This document shows positions 29,590-39,233 of a stretch of DNA of 54,818 nt, in pieces. Position numbers and translations under genes: made by a program. Origin of the DNA: Veillonella sp. KGMB01456 (GTDB lineage Bacteria > Bacillota > Negativicutes > Veillonellales > Veillonellaceae); contig NZ_JALKIG010000012.1 in NCBI RefSeq assembly GCF_023051165.1, forward strand, positions 1-54,818, in the 5' to 3' direction. The notes beneath the pieces were generated by a model, which was not told the origin of the DNA, ran no database searches, and saw only the letters and a list, made by a program, of their open reading frames with translations. Position 1 is the stretch's first letter, and each line of letters opens with the position of its first letter.

Positions 29590-31198
29590 TTTTCGAGTGG
29601 ATGTAAAAAATAAAAATCCCCTGGAAGCCTTACTTGTTCATAAATTTCCTGTCTTAAAAGATCAGATTCAAGAGATTCATGTAGTGAGACGAGCCGTAGA
29701 TGCTCGTAAAAAACCGCATATTACCTTCGTGTATACCTTGTTCGTAGCGGTGCAGAACGAAGTGGTGGTTATGAAAAAGCTTGGCCGTGATAAAAATGTG
29801 AGCACCATGGAGCCTATCGAACCGGAACCGATTGTACATGGCGAGCAGGTTCTGAAAGAGCGACCGGTGGTGGTCGGCTTTGGTCCGGCCGGCATGTTGG
29901 CGGCTTTTTACCTCGCCCGTGAAGGCTATCGTCCCATCGTATTGGAGCGCGGCCAAGATGTAGATCAACGCTCTCATGATGTGGAAACCTTTTGGCAAAC
30001 CGGCGAATTCAAAGCCGAATCGAATGTACAATTCGGTGAAGGTGGTGCCGGTACTTTCTCGGATGGTAAATTAACCACCCGCGTTACCCATCCGCGACTC
30101 CATGAAATCGCCAAATATTTTGTTCAATTCGGGGCGCCGCAAGAGATTCTCTACAAACATAAACCCCATGTAGGGACTGATGTTTTGCGTGGTATGGTGA
30201 AGGCCATGCGCGAGCAGATTATCGCCTGGGGCGGTGAAGTGCGCTTCGGTGCGAAACTTACCAAACTTCAGTTGGCAGCTAATCAGGTGGTCGGCGTTGA
30301 AGTGAATGATGAAGAAATAATTCCCACGAGCCTGGTATTGGCCGGGGTCGGTCACAGTGCTCGCGATACCTATGAAATGCTCTATAATACGGGCATTGCC
30401 ATGGAAAGTAAACCTTTTGCCGTAGGCGTGCGTATCGAGCATCCGCAGTCCATGATTGATATTTCTCAGTACGGCATCGAGCCGGCTGAATTGGGCCTGG
30501 GGGCGGCGGAATACTCTGTTGTCTACCATGATAAAGAAACCGGGCGTACGGCGTACAGCTTCTGTATGTGCCCGGGCGGTGAAGTGGTGGCCTCCGCGTC
30601 GGAAGACGGTCACGTGGTTACGAACGGCATGAGTTTATATGCTCGTGCCAGCGGTGTGGCCAACAGTGCCTTAGTGGTTACGGTTGGGCCTGATGATTTC
30701 GGGAACCATCCGCTCGGCGGCGTAGCCTTCCAGCGTGAATGGGAAAAGAAAGCCTTTGAGTTGGGCGGTCATGACTATAAAGCACCGCTGCAGACGGTAG
30801 GCGATTTCTTGGCCCGTCAAAAAGGGACTGTGCCGGAAGGGAATGCGGCAGCACCGCATTCCTATCGTCCCGGCGTAGTGGCGGCAGACCTCCATGAATG
30901 TTTGCCAACCTATGTGACGGACGTAATGGAGCGAGCGTTACCGTATTTCGGACGTCGTATTAAAGGATTTGATGAACCTCAGATTTGTATGACCGGTGTA
31001 GAAACGAGAACCTCCTCACCATTGCGCATTTTGCGGGATGATGATCGGCAATCGCCGACGGTCAAGGGACTATACCCTATGGGTGAAGGAGCCGGCTATG
31101 CAGGCGGTATCATGAGTGCCGCTTTGGATGGTGCGGAAACAGCCATTCGTGTTATGGTTGCGTATAAGCCGTTGAAGGCGCAGGAAGGAGAAGCGTAA
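29573..31198 (+). CDS. FAD-dependent dehydrogenase of the COG2509 type
   Basis: This 541-residue protein has an N-terminal alpha/beta domain (1-90) and an FAD-binding Rossmann motif, VVGFGPAGMLAAFYLAREG near residue 97. EGGAGTFSDGKLTTR follows near 158, and GEGAGYAGGIMSAALDG closes the FAD site near 513. The substrate is unknown; the family was long annotated only as 'uncharacterised FAD-dependent dehydrogenase'. It overlaps cdaR by 17 bases and glmM by one, so it is translated as part of the c-di-AMP/amino-sugar operon. A link with cell-wall or redox metabolism is inferred from position only. Confidence 0.85.
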   Translation: MLRIINFRVDVKNKNPLEALLVHKFPVLKDQIQEIHVVRRAVDARKKPHITFVYTLFVAVQNEVVVMKKLGRDKNVSTMEPIEPEPIVHGEQVLKERPVVVGFGPAGMLAAFYLAREGYRPIVLERGQDVDQRSHDVETFWQTGEFKAESNVQFGEGGAGTFSDGKLTTRVTHPRLHEIAKYFVQFGAPQEILYKHKPHVGTDVLRGMVKAMREQIIAWGGEVRFGAKLTKLQLAANQVVGVEVNDEEIIPTSLVLAGVGHSARDTYEMLYNTGIAMESKPFAVGVRIEHPQSMIDISQYGIEPAELGLGAAEYSVVYHDKETGRTAYSFCMCPGGEVVASASEDGHVVTNGMSLYARASGVANSALVVTVGPDDFGNHPLGGVAFQREWEKKAFELGGHDYKAPLQTVGDFLARQKGTVPEGNAAAPHSYRPGVVAADLHECLPTYVTDVMERALPYFGRRIKGFDEPQICMTGVETRTSSPLRILRDDDRQSPTVKGLYPMGEGAGYAGGIMSAALDGAETAIRVMVAYKPLKAQEGEA

Positions 31199-32553
31199 TG
31201 TCTAGATTATTTGGCACCGATGGGGTGCGTGGCGTAGTAAATGCTTTTTTGACGCCTGAATTGGCGTATCATTTGGGACGTGCGGCAGGATCATATTTCG
31301 GCCGTCAAAAGAAACGTCCCGTATTCCTTATCGGGCGCGACACTCGTATTTCCGGGGCTATGCTTGAAAACGCATTGGCTGCCGGCATTTGCTCCGTAGG
31401 TGGCGATGTAGTGGTAGCCGGTGTTGTACCGACTCCTGCCGTTGCCTATTTAGTACGCAAACATGGTTGGGATGCGGGTGTTGTTATTTCCGCATCTCAT
31501 AATAAATTCCCTGATAATGGGATTAAATTTTTCGACCGCGAAGGCTTTAAATTGCCGGATGCCGTAGAAGATGAATTGGAAGAATTATGCAGTCAAAGCA
31601 GCGAAAATAATTTGGAACGGCCTACAGGTGCCGATATCGGTCGTATTTTGAACAGCCGTGAATTGGCTCATGAATACGCCGCTTTCGTAGAAAGTACCGT
31701 AGATGTGTCCCTCGAAGGCTTGACTGTGGTATATGATGGTGCCAACGGAGCCGCTTCGGCTGTAGGTCCTGAAGTATTTGAGAAATTAGGTGCCAAAGTT
31801 ATCGCCATCAATGTTGATCCTGACGGCGTTAATATCAATGAAAACGCCGGTTCCACTCATATGGAAGGCCTCCAGGCCGCTGTTGTGAAATACGGCGCCG
31901 ATGTGGGGATTGCCAACGATGGTGATGCGGACCGTTGCCTTTTGGTTGATGAAAAAGGTCAGACCCTCGACGGCGACCAAATCATGTTACTCTGCGCCAA
32001 ACAGCTTAAAGAACAGGGCCGTTTGAAGCAAGACATGATTGTAGGCACCGTTATGAGTAACATCGGTTTCCACAAAGCGGCTAAAGAAATGGGTATGAAA
32101 ACCTTTGCTACCGCTGTAGGCGATCGCTATGTACTTGAAAAAATGCGTGCCGACGGTTATTCCATCGGCGGTGAACAGTCCGGTCACGTTATTTTCCTCG
32201 ATTATAACAGCACCGGTGACGGTTTATTGACCGCCGTGCAGATGCTTGCATTGCTTAAAAAATCCGGTCAACCTTTATCGGAATTGGCAAAAGTTATGGT
32301 GAAATATCCGCAATTGCTTATCAACGTTCATGTAGTAACAAAAACGGGTTGGGATGAAAATCCGCTCATTCAGGCAGAAATTTCCGAAGCCGCTCGTGAG
32401 CTTGGTGAAAACGGTCGCATCTTGGTGCGCCCATCCGGCACGGAAGCGTTAATCCGCGTTATGGCGGAAGGTCCGGACCATGAACAATTGGAACGCATTT
32501 GTCATACCGTGGCTGAAACCATCGGTCGTGAACAAGGTCTTGTAGAAGAGTAA
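31198..32553 (+). CDS. glmM: Phosphoglucosamine mutase
   Basis: GlmM converts glucosamine-6-phosphate to glucosamine-1-phosphate for UDP-GlcNAc synthesis. The 451-residue protein starts with LFGTDGVRGVVN. The phosphorylated catalytic Ser is in VVISASHNKFPDNGIKFF near residue 100, the magnesium loop in NDGDADRCLL near 242 and the phosphate-binding loop in RPSGTEALIRVMAE near 410. It shares one base with the preceding stop (TAATG). In related bacteria GlmM also binds and inhibits CdaA, so the operon combines an enzyme with its signalling partners. Confidence 0.97.
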   Translation: MSRLFGTDGVRGVVNAFLTPELAYHLGRAAGSYFGRQKKRPVFLIGRDTRISGAMLENALAAGICSVGGDVVVAGVVPTPAVAYLVRKHGWDAGVVISASHNKFPDNGIKFFDREGFKLPDAVEDELEELCSQSSENNLERPTGADIGRILNSRELAHEYAAFVESTVDVSLEGLTVVYDGANGAASAVGPEVFEKLGAKVIAINVDPDGVNINENAGSTHMEGLQAAVVKYGADVGIANDGDADRCLLVDEKGQTLDGDQIMLLCAKQLKEQGRLKQDMIVGTVMSNIGFHKAAKEMGMKTFATAVGDRYVLEKMRADGYSIGGEQSGHVIFLDYNSTGDGLLTAVQMLALLKKSGQPLSELAKVMVKYPQLLINVHVVTKTGWDENPLIQAEISEAARELGENGRILVRPSGTEALIRVMAEGPDHEQLERICHTVAETIGREQGLVEE

Positions 32554-32627
32554 GGCTAATTGATGCATAGCTGAATGACCTTAGGGGCTCTTCATTGAGC
32601 ATAAAAGAATAAAGATATAAAATAATC

Positions 32628-32687
32628 AAAATCCATAGCATGATAAGCGTCTTGGAGTATCAAGATGCTTGCCTGCTATGGATTTTT
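32628..32687 (+). terminator. Terminator after glmM
   Basis: A 13-bp outer stem (32628-32640 with 32674-32686) and a 10-bp inner stem (32645-32654 with 32661-32670, one wobble) are followed by a T-run. It separates the cdaA-glmM operon from glmS. Confidence 0.85.
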
Positions 32688-32704
32688 CACGCTTTTTGGC
32701 CTTC

Positions 32705-32733
32705 TTTACTTTAATTCCGGTATCGGTTATAAT
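32705..32733 (+). promoter_or_regulatory. Promoter of the glmS transcript
   Basis: TTTACT (32705-32710) and TATAAT (32728-32733) with a 17-bp spacer lie about 165 bp before the ribozyme cleavage site. The intervening region shows no other feature. Confidence 0.65.
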
Positions 32734-32884
32734 ATATTAACGCAGTATGCTTTGTTGAGAGATATATTCAGAAACTTTTTGTATGCTCTCTATATGCTTA
32801 CAGATGATTAAATAAAGTCTCTAATGCGTGTACAGCAGGCTACTGCAAGACTGTCGCAACTTAAGTAAAGGAGAGAACCAAATT

Positions 32885-33075
32885 CGTAAAGGCGAATAGC
32901 GCAGGCACTGATCGGGGACAGCCGATTTCAGTAGACGAGGTAGAGGAGTATCGAAACATCAGCGGATGCCTCTCGGCCGGCTTCAGTCGTTATATAAGTT
33001 ACAATGTCTATCGGTGACGATGAGAACAAAAGACTTATACGAAGCAATTGGAGTAGTCTGTTTACAGGAGGATAC
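32885..33075 (+). ncRNA. glmS ribozyme (GlcN6P-activated self-cleaving riboswitch)
   Basis: The conserved core is present: AGCGC at 32898-32902, with cleavage expected between A32898 and G32899; GACGAGG at 32934-32940; then an ATCGAAA-type segment and CAGCGGATG-CCTCTCGG at 32961-32978. A final pseudoknot and accessory stem region reaches to just before the glmS ribosome binding site. Glucosamine-6-phosphate acts as the cleavage coenzyme, and the cut message is degraded, so the enzyme's product shuts off its synthesis. The 3' limit is approximate. Confidence 0.93.
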
Positions 33076-33079
33076 AACC

Positions 33080-34912
33080 ATGTGTGGTATTGTAGGATAT
33101 ATTGGATTTGAAGATGCGTCCCAGTTTATGTTGGATGGTTTGTCTAAGCTCGAATATCGCGGCTATGACTCTGCCGGGATTGCCGTAATCGGTCCGAATA
33201 ATGTAATTAAAGTGCAGAAAAAAGTGGGCCGTTTGGCTAACTTGGAAGGCATTGTTAAAAACGACCCAAATCCGGGTCATATAGGTATCGGTCATACTCG
33301 TTGGGCCACTCACGGCCGTCCGTCGGATATGAATGCTCATCCGCACACCGATGCTAAAGGCTTATTTGCCGTTGTACATAATGGTATTGTAGAAAATTAC
33401 TTACCGATTAAAGAAGAATTAATCAAAAAAGGTTACGAATTCAAATCCGAAACGGATACGGAAGTAGTAGCCCACTTATTGGCTGACTTATACGACGGAG
33501 ACTTTGAAGGTACCGTTCGTCGCGTATTACAACGCATCGAAGGTTCTTACTCTTTGGTTATTTTGTGCGCCGACGATCCAAGTCGTATCATTTGTACTAA
33601 AAAAGATAACCCTCTCGTTATCGGTCTCGGTAAAGGTGAAAACTTCATCGCTTCCGATATTCCGGCCATTATCAATCACACCCGTGATACTTTTATCATG
33701 AACGACGGTGAAGTAGCGGTTGTTACTAAAGATTCCGTACGTGTAAGCGATTTGGCGGGTAATTTAATCAATAAAAAAGTATACCATGTAACTTGGAATG
33801 CAGAAGCAGCTGAAAAAGGCGGTTTTGAACATTTCATGTTAAAAGAAATCTACGAACAACCTAAAGCAATTCGCGATACCTTGACCGGTCGTATTTCCAA
33901 AGATAACAAAGATGTTATCTTCGAAGAATTGGGTTGGGAACCGGCTGATGTAGCGTCCGTTAACCGTATTTTGATTACTGCTTGCGGTACCGCTTATCAT
34001 GCAGGTTTGGTAGCTAAATATTATATTGAACAATTGGCGCGCATTCCGGTAGAAGTAGATATCGCTTCCGAATACCGTTATCGCGATCCGTTGACTGATA
34101 AAAATACCTTGGCTATTGTTATTAGTCAGTCCGGTGAAACCAGCGACACCTTGGCGGCTTTAAAAGAAGCAAAACGCCGCGGCGCTCGTTCCTTGGCGGT
34201 AACTAACGTTGTAGGTTCTTCCATCGCTCGTGAAGCAGACCAAGTAATTTACACTTGGGCCGGCCCTGAAATCGCCGTTGCTTCTACGAAAGCTTACACA
34301 ACGCAGCTCGTAGCTTTATTGTTACTCGCTGTTTACATCGGTAAATTGAACGGCAAATTGGATGCTGCTTTGGCAGAAAAAATCTTAACCGATTTACATG
34401 AATTGCCAACTCTATGCAATGAAATCTTTGAAACGGTTGATGATATTAAAGCATTTGCCAAAAACTACGGTTTCCGTGAAGATGCGTTCTTCTTGGGCCG
34501 TTCCATCGACTATGCCGTAGCCATGGAAGGTTCCTTGAAATTGAAAGAAATTTCGTACATCCATGCGGAAGCGTACGCCGGCGGCGAATTGAAACACGGT
34601 ACCTTAGCCCTCATCGAAGAAGGTGTGCCGGTTATCGCCTTGGCAACCCAGGAAGATGTACGCGAAAAAATGATGAGCAACATTAAGGAAGTTAAAGCTC
34701 GTGATGCGGTTGTTATCGGTCTCGGTCTGGCCGGTGATACGGAAATTTCCAAATATGTGGACCACACAATTTTTGTACCACGCTCCGATAAATTTACGGC
34801 CCCTATTTTGGCCGTTGTGCCATTGCAGTTATTGGCTTACTATGCAGCCATTACGCGCGGTACCGACGTTGATAAACCAAGAAACTTGGCTAAATCCGTA
34901 ACGGTTGAATAA
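33080..34912 (+). CDS. glmS: Glutamine-fructose-6-phosphate aminotransferase
   Basis: GlmS makes glucosamine-6-phosphate from fructose-6-phosphate and glutamine. The start must be ATG 33080: it gives the mature N-terminal Cys nucleophile (MCGIVGYIG) and has AGGAGG nine bases upstream; the longer open frame runs back through the ribozyme. The 610-residue protein has an N-terminal glutaminase domain (1-220) and two SIS domains (ITACGTAYHAGLVAKYY near 299, FFLGRSIDYAVAMEGSLKLK near 471). It ends with the conserved PRNLAKSVTVE. Control is by the upstream ribozyme. Confidence 0.97.
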   Translation: MCGIVGYIGFEDASQFMLDGLSKLEYRGYDSAGIAVIGPNNVIKVQKKVGRLANLEGIVKNDPNPGHIGIGHTRWATHGRPSDMNAHPHTDAKGLFAVVHNGIVENYLPIKEELIKKGYEFKSETDTEVVAHLLADLYDGDFEGTVRRVLQRIEGSYSLVILCADDPSRIICTKKDNPLVIGLGKGENFIASDIPAIINHTRDTFIMNDGEVAVVTKDSVRVSDLAGNLINKKVYHVTWNAEAAEKGGFEHFMLKEIYEQPKAIRDTLTGRISKDNKDVIFEELGWEPADVASVNRILITACGTAYHAGLVAKYYIEQLARIPVEVDIASEYRYRDPLTDKNTLAIVISQSGETSDTLAALKEAKRRGARSLAVTNVVGSSIAREADQVIYTWAGPEIAVASTKAYTTQLVALLLLAVYIGKLNGKLDAALAEKILTDLHELPTLCNEIFETVDDIKAFAKNYGFREDAFFLGRSIDYAVAMEGSLKLKEISYIHAEAYAGGELKHGTLALIEEGVPVIALATQEDVREKMMSNIKEVKARDAVVIGLGLAGDTEISKYVDHTIFVPRSDKFTAPILAVVPLQLLAYYAAITRGTDVDKPRNLAKSVTVE

Positions 34913-34935
34913 TTGCTTATTGATTTTTAGAATCC

Positions 34936-34975
34936 TAACCGTGGCTATATGAAGATGTAGCCACGGTTATTTTTC
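34936..34975 (+). terminator. Terminator after glmS
   Basis: A perfect 12-bp stem, TAACCGTGGCTA (34936-34947) with TAGCCACGGTTA (34958-34969), is followed by TTTTTC. Confidence 0.9.
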
Positions 34976-35007
34976 ATGTACAGAATGACGTTTTCGGGGT
35001 ACAATAA

Positions 35008-36060
<1,053 letters not shown>

Positions 36061-36106
36061 TTATCTGTATTTAGGGGAACCTTGGGCTGATGCTGGAGGT
36101 GGGAAT

Positions 36107-36595
36107 ATGGAAGTACGTGAAGTAACCGAACGCTTTCCTTGCGGTGAAGTAGAGGAAACGTTTGCCGATTATATATTAGTATCTTGGGTTATGTGGCTGT
36201 TTTTTGGTGCCGTGGCTACTTGGGCCGTGTGGCATTCACAACGCGGTGTGGTTTGGAATCATATCGCGATTGACTACATCATTGTAGGTTTTTGTGTATG
36301 GCGCATGACAAGACAAAGACGCCCGTTGGTCTACGTTTGTGAAAAGGGGATTGTCATCAGACGTCGGCCGAGTAGTCTTTGGGAGCGCATTGACATGCTC
36401 TGGAATGGTGACCATTACTACAATTTTATTCCGTATGCTCAAATTATCGGTTTTACCGCTAATTGGGAAGAAATCCACATGGTAACCGAAAGCGGGGGTA
36501 TCCTTATCGTAATGGTGGACTTACAGTTCGTAACCTATAAGGATAAACTTAAATTGTTGTCGGTTATTGATGAACGCAGTCATACTGCCATGTAA
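36107..36595 (+). CDS. Membrane protein of unknown function
   Basis: The chosen start, ATG 36107, has GGAGGT six bases before it and gives 162 residues. Two membrane segments lie at about 23-44 and 50-68 (ILVSWVMWLFFGAVATWAVW and HIAIDYIIVGFCVW). A cytoplasmic domain with several beta strands follows (LVYVCEKGIVIRRR, then IIGFTANWEEIHMV), resembling the bacterial PH-like domains of small membrane proteins. I do not recognise a named family. It follows trpS by 46 bases and ends at a terminator, so it is probably read with trpS. Confidence 0.75.
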   Translation: MEVREVTERFPCGEVEETFADYILVSWVMWLFFGAVATWAVWHSQRGVVWNHIAIDYIIVGFCVWRMTRQRRPLVYVCEKGIVIRRRPSSLWERIDMLWNGDHYYNFIPYAQIIGFTANWEEIHMVTESGGILIVMVDLQFVTYKDKLKLLSVIDERSHTAM

Positions 36596-36613
36596 ATAAC
36601 AGTGAACGTGCAG

Positions 36614-36641
36614 CGGTCCGGCTTTTGTCGGACCGTTTTTT
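36614..36641 (+). terminator. Terminator
   Basis: CGGTCCG (36614-36620) with CGGACCG (36629-36635), an 8-nt loop and six T residues: a clear Rho-independent terminator ending the trpS unit. Confidence 0.92.
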
Positions 36642-36762
36642 GTTAGTGTATAGGCCGAATTTGCTGTTTTGAAATTAAAAAGGCCGGCCGGTCTATTTCA
36701 TAACTATGACTTTTGGTAAAAGTTCCTATGATTAATTAGAAGTATAAATTAAAATTTAACTC

Positions 36763-36791
36763 TTTACTTCTTTAGTTAGATAAAGTATAAT
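36763..36791 (+). promoter_or_regulatory. Promoter of the amino acid ABC transporter operon
   Basis: TTTACT (36763-36768) and TATAAT (36786-36791), spacer 17 bp. The same -35 hexamer is used before glmS. Confidence 0.7.
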
Positions 36792-36850
36792 GAGTTCATG
36801 AATTAAAACTAATGCTTTGGATTGAGAAAACAGAAAGAGGGGACTTAGTT

Positions 36851-37666
36851 ATGAAGTTGAAGAAGATGTTGGCCTTGGGCCTGGCAATGTTTACGATGGC
36901 GGCGTTTGCAGCCGGTTGTGGTAATGACGCCGATAAAGATAAAGCGGCCGCCACTGAATTACCGAAGAAAATTGTAATCGGTTTGGATGACAATTTCCCA
37001 CCAATGGGCTTCCGTGATGATAAGGGCGAAATCGTAGGTTTTGATATCGATTTAGCCAAAGAAGTGGCGAAACGAGCCGGTATGGAAGTAGAATTTAAAC
37101 CAATCGACTGGGACAGCAAGGAAGCAGAACTTAAGAGTAAACGTATCGACGCTTTGTGGAATGGCTTAAGCCTTACACCGGAACGTGAAAAGAATATTTT
37201 ATTCTCCACCCCATATGTACAGGATAAACAAATCATTGCCGTGCGCGCTGATTCCCCAATCCAAAGCAAAGACGACTTAAAAGGTAAAATCGTAGGTACC
37301 CAGCAGGGTAGTAGCGTAGAAGCGGCTGTTGAAAAAGATGCGCAAGAACGCGGTTTTAAAGAAGTGAAAAAATATGGCGACTTCGTTAACGCCTTCATGG
37401 ATTTGGAACTCGGTCGTATTGATGCCCTCGTAGTTGACGGTATCGTTGGTCAGTTTACCATGACTCAAAAACCGGGCGTATTCCGCTTGGCTAACGGCGA
37501 CTATGGCGCTGAAACAATGGGCGTTGGTTTCCGCTTAGACGATAAAGCGTTACAAGCCAGAATCAATGAAGTATTAAAACAAGTAATGAATGACGGCACA
37601 GCCGACAAGATTGCTGAAAAATGGTTCGGCAACAGTAACTTATTAAATAAAGATGCTTTTAAATAA
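36851..37666 (+). CDS. Amino acid ABC transporter, substrate-binding lipoprotein
   Basis: This is a cluster-F solute-binding protein (SBP_bac_3) for polar amino acids. The signal peptide ends in a lipobox, AAGC, at about residue 24, so it is lipid-anchored at the membrane. Ligand-pocket motifs are DDNFPPMGFRDDKGEIVGFD near 50, DALWNGLSLTPERE near 105 and DALVVDGIVGQF near 200. The start is ATG 36851 (GAGGGGAC upstream), not the longer frame from 36812. Length 271. Cystine, glutamine or another polar amino acid is possible; I cannot separate these by eye. Confidence 0.9.
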   Translation: MKLKKMLALGLAMFTMAAFAAGCGNDADKDKAAATELPKKIVIGLDDNFPPMGFRDDKGEIVGFDIDLAKEVAKRAGMEVEFKPIDWDSKEAELKSKRIDALWNGLSLTPEREKNILFSTPYVQDKQIIAVRADSPIQSKDDLKGKIVGTQQGSSVEAAVEKDAQERGFKEVKKYGDFVNAFMDLELGRIDALVVDGIVGQFTMTQKPGVFRLANGDYGAETMGVGFRLDDKALQARINEVLKQVMNDGTADKIAEKWFGNSNLLNKDAFK

Positions 37667-37732
37667 TCGCTTTGTGGCAGTGATGGCGTAAGGCTGTAAC
37701 CGTTTACACAACCCGGTTAATATAGCAGTGAA

Positions 37733-37765
37733 GAAAGGAGGTAGTCCTTACCTCCTTTCTTTCTT
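37733..37765 (+). terminator. Hairpin between binding protein and permease genes
   Basis: A perfect 11-bp stem, GAAAGGAGGTA (37733-37743) with TACCTCCTTTC (37749-37759), is followed by TTCTTT. It lies inside the operon, so it probably acts as a partial terminator that lets the binding protein be made in excess over the membrane parts. The stem also contains a Shine-Dalgarno-like AAAGGAGG. Confidence 0.7.
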
Positions 37766-37782
37766 TGAAAGGAGTCAGTTTG

Positions 37783-38445
37783 ATGGAATTAATAGACTAT
37801 TTATTGAAGATTACGCCGGTCATCGCCAACGGGCTGGGAGTAACCGTCTCCCTGTTTTTAATCGTATTGGTATTGTCCGTGCCGTTCGGTGTTTTAGCGG
37901 CTCTGTTGCGCTTGTCACCTATCGGCATTGTACGCAAAATTATGGCATTCTATGTATATATTATGCGTGGCACCCCGTTAATGTTACAGATCTTATTTAT
38001 TTACTACGGCTTGCCATTCATTCCTTACGTCGGCGTGCAACTCGACGATACGACGGCGGCGGTTATTTCCTTCGTGCTCAACTATGCGGCTTATTTGTGT
38101 GAAATCTTCCGCGGCGGCATTCAATCCATTCCGAAAGGCCAGTATGAAGGGGCCAAGGTTTTGGGCTTTACCTATGTACAGACCATGCGCAAAATTATTT
38201 TACCCCAGGTAATCAAACGCGTTTTACCGCCGTTGGCGAATGAAACAATCAACTTGCTCAAAGATACGTCTTTGGTGTATATTTTAGCTATGAACGATGT
38301 TCTTAGAATTACGCGCGGTATTGTGCAACGTGATTTTGACACGTCTGCTTTTATCGTGGCGGCTATTTTCTATTTAATAATGACCTTTGTATTGACTAGT
38401 ATTTTTAACTATTTGGAAAAACGTTACGCTGTGTACGATGAATAG
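37783..38445 (+). CDS. Amino acid ABC transporter, permease
   Basis: This 220-residue HisM/GlnP-type permease has five or so membrane helices. The EAA loop that contacts the ATPase is [20 protein letters not shown] near residue 120-140. The N-terminal segment [20 protein letters not shown] is characteristic of polar amino acid permeases. The start is ATG 37783, seven bases after AAAGGAGT; the TTG at 37765 lies in the T-run of the hairpin and is unlikely. It probably forms a homodimer with two copies of the ATPase. Confidence 0.92.
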   Translation: MELIDYLLKITPVIANGLGVTVSLFLIVLVLSVPFGVLAALLRLSPIGIVRKIMAFYVYIMRGTPLMLQILFIYYGLPFIPYVGVQLDDTTAAVISFVLNYAAYLCEIFRGGIQSIPKGQYEGAKVLGFTYVQTMRKIILPQVIKRVLPPLANETINLLKDTSLVYILAMNDVLRITRGIVQRDFDTSAFIVAAIFYLIMTFVLTSIFNYLEKRYAVYDE

Positions 38446-38456
38446 GAGGACTACAC

Positions 38457-39215
38457 ATGAGCTTTATTGAAATGAAAGAAATAGAAAAAAGCTTTGACGG
38501 CCTACCTGTTCTAAAAAAAGTATCCCTGGCTATGGATAAAGGTGAGGTTGTGGCTATCATCGGACCATCCGGTTCGGGGAAATCTACATTTTTACGCTGT
38601 TTAGGTCAGCTGGAAGTGATAGACCGTGGTACAATAGTAGTAGATGGTACACCTTTGGTACAGACTGAAGGGGACGGTAATGCCGTGTATACTGATAAAA
38701 AGACACAGCAGGCACTCTTGCTTAAAATGGGCATGGTGTTCCAGCAGTTCAATTTATTCCCACACATGACGGTTTGGGATAATATTTTGATTGCCCCGCA
38801 AATGGTAAAAGGCATGAAAGCCGCTGATATTGCTCCGACGGCGGAAGCGTTACTTAAAAAAGTAGGCCTCTGGGAGAAAAAGGATGTATATCCGTCCAAA
38901 TTGTCGGGCGGCCAGAAACAGCGTGTGGCCATTGCCAGAGCATTGGCCATGAATCCGAGCATCATGCTTTTTGATGAACCGACGTCGGCCCTTGATCCGG
39001 AATTGACCGGTGAAGTACTGCGTACGATTCAACAATTGGCGGAAGAGCATATGACGATGATTATCGTAACCCATGAAATGACGTTTGCCCGTCAGGTGGC
39101 GGATCGCATCATTTTCATGGCGGACGGCATCATTCAGGAAGAAGGCAAACCGGAAGACGTTTTTACCAATCCAAAGTCACCACGTACCAAGGCATTTTTA
39201 GATTCTATGCTATAA
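38457..39215 (+). CDS. Amino acid ABC transporter, ATP-binding protein
   Basis: This 252-residue GlnQ/HisP-type ATPase has Walker [14 protein letters not shown] near residue 36, the Q-loop in [17 protein letters not shown] near 96, the signature [14 protein letters not shown] near 149, Walker [15 protein letters not shown] near 170 and the H-loop in [16 protein letters not shown] near 203. It powers uptake through the adjoining permease. It starts 11 bases after the permease with AGGAGGA. Confidence 0.95.
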   Translation: MSFIEMKEIEKSFDGLPVLKKVSLAMDKGEVVAIIGPSGSGKSTFLRCLGQLEVIDRGTIVVDGTPLVQTEGDGNAVYTDKKTQQALLLKMGMVFQQFNLFPHMTVWDNILIAPQMVKGMKAADIAPTAEALLKKVGLWEKKDVYPSKLSGGQKQRVAIARALAMNPSIMLFDEPTSALDPELTGEVLRTIQQLAEEHMTMIIVTHEMTFARQVADRIIFMADGIIQEEGKPEDVFTNPKSPRTKAFLDSML

Positions 39216-39233
39216 GTAAAGGAGACATATGTA

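Noticed and set aside
32966-33079. N-terminal extension of GlmS
   Set aside because: The stretch is the glmS ribozyme; the enzyme needs Cys directly after the initiator Met at 33080.
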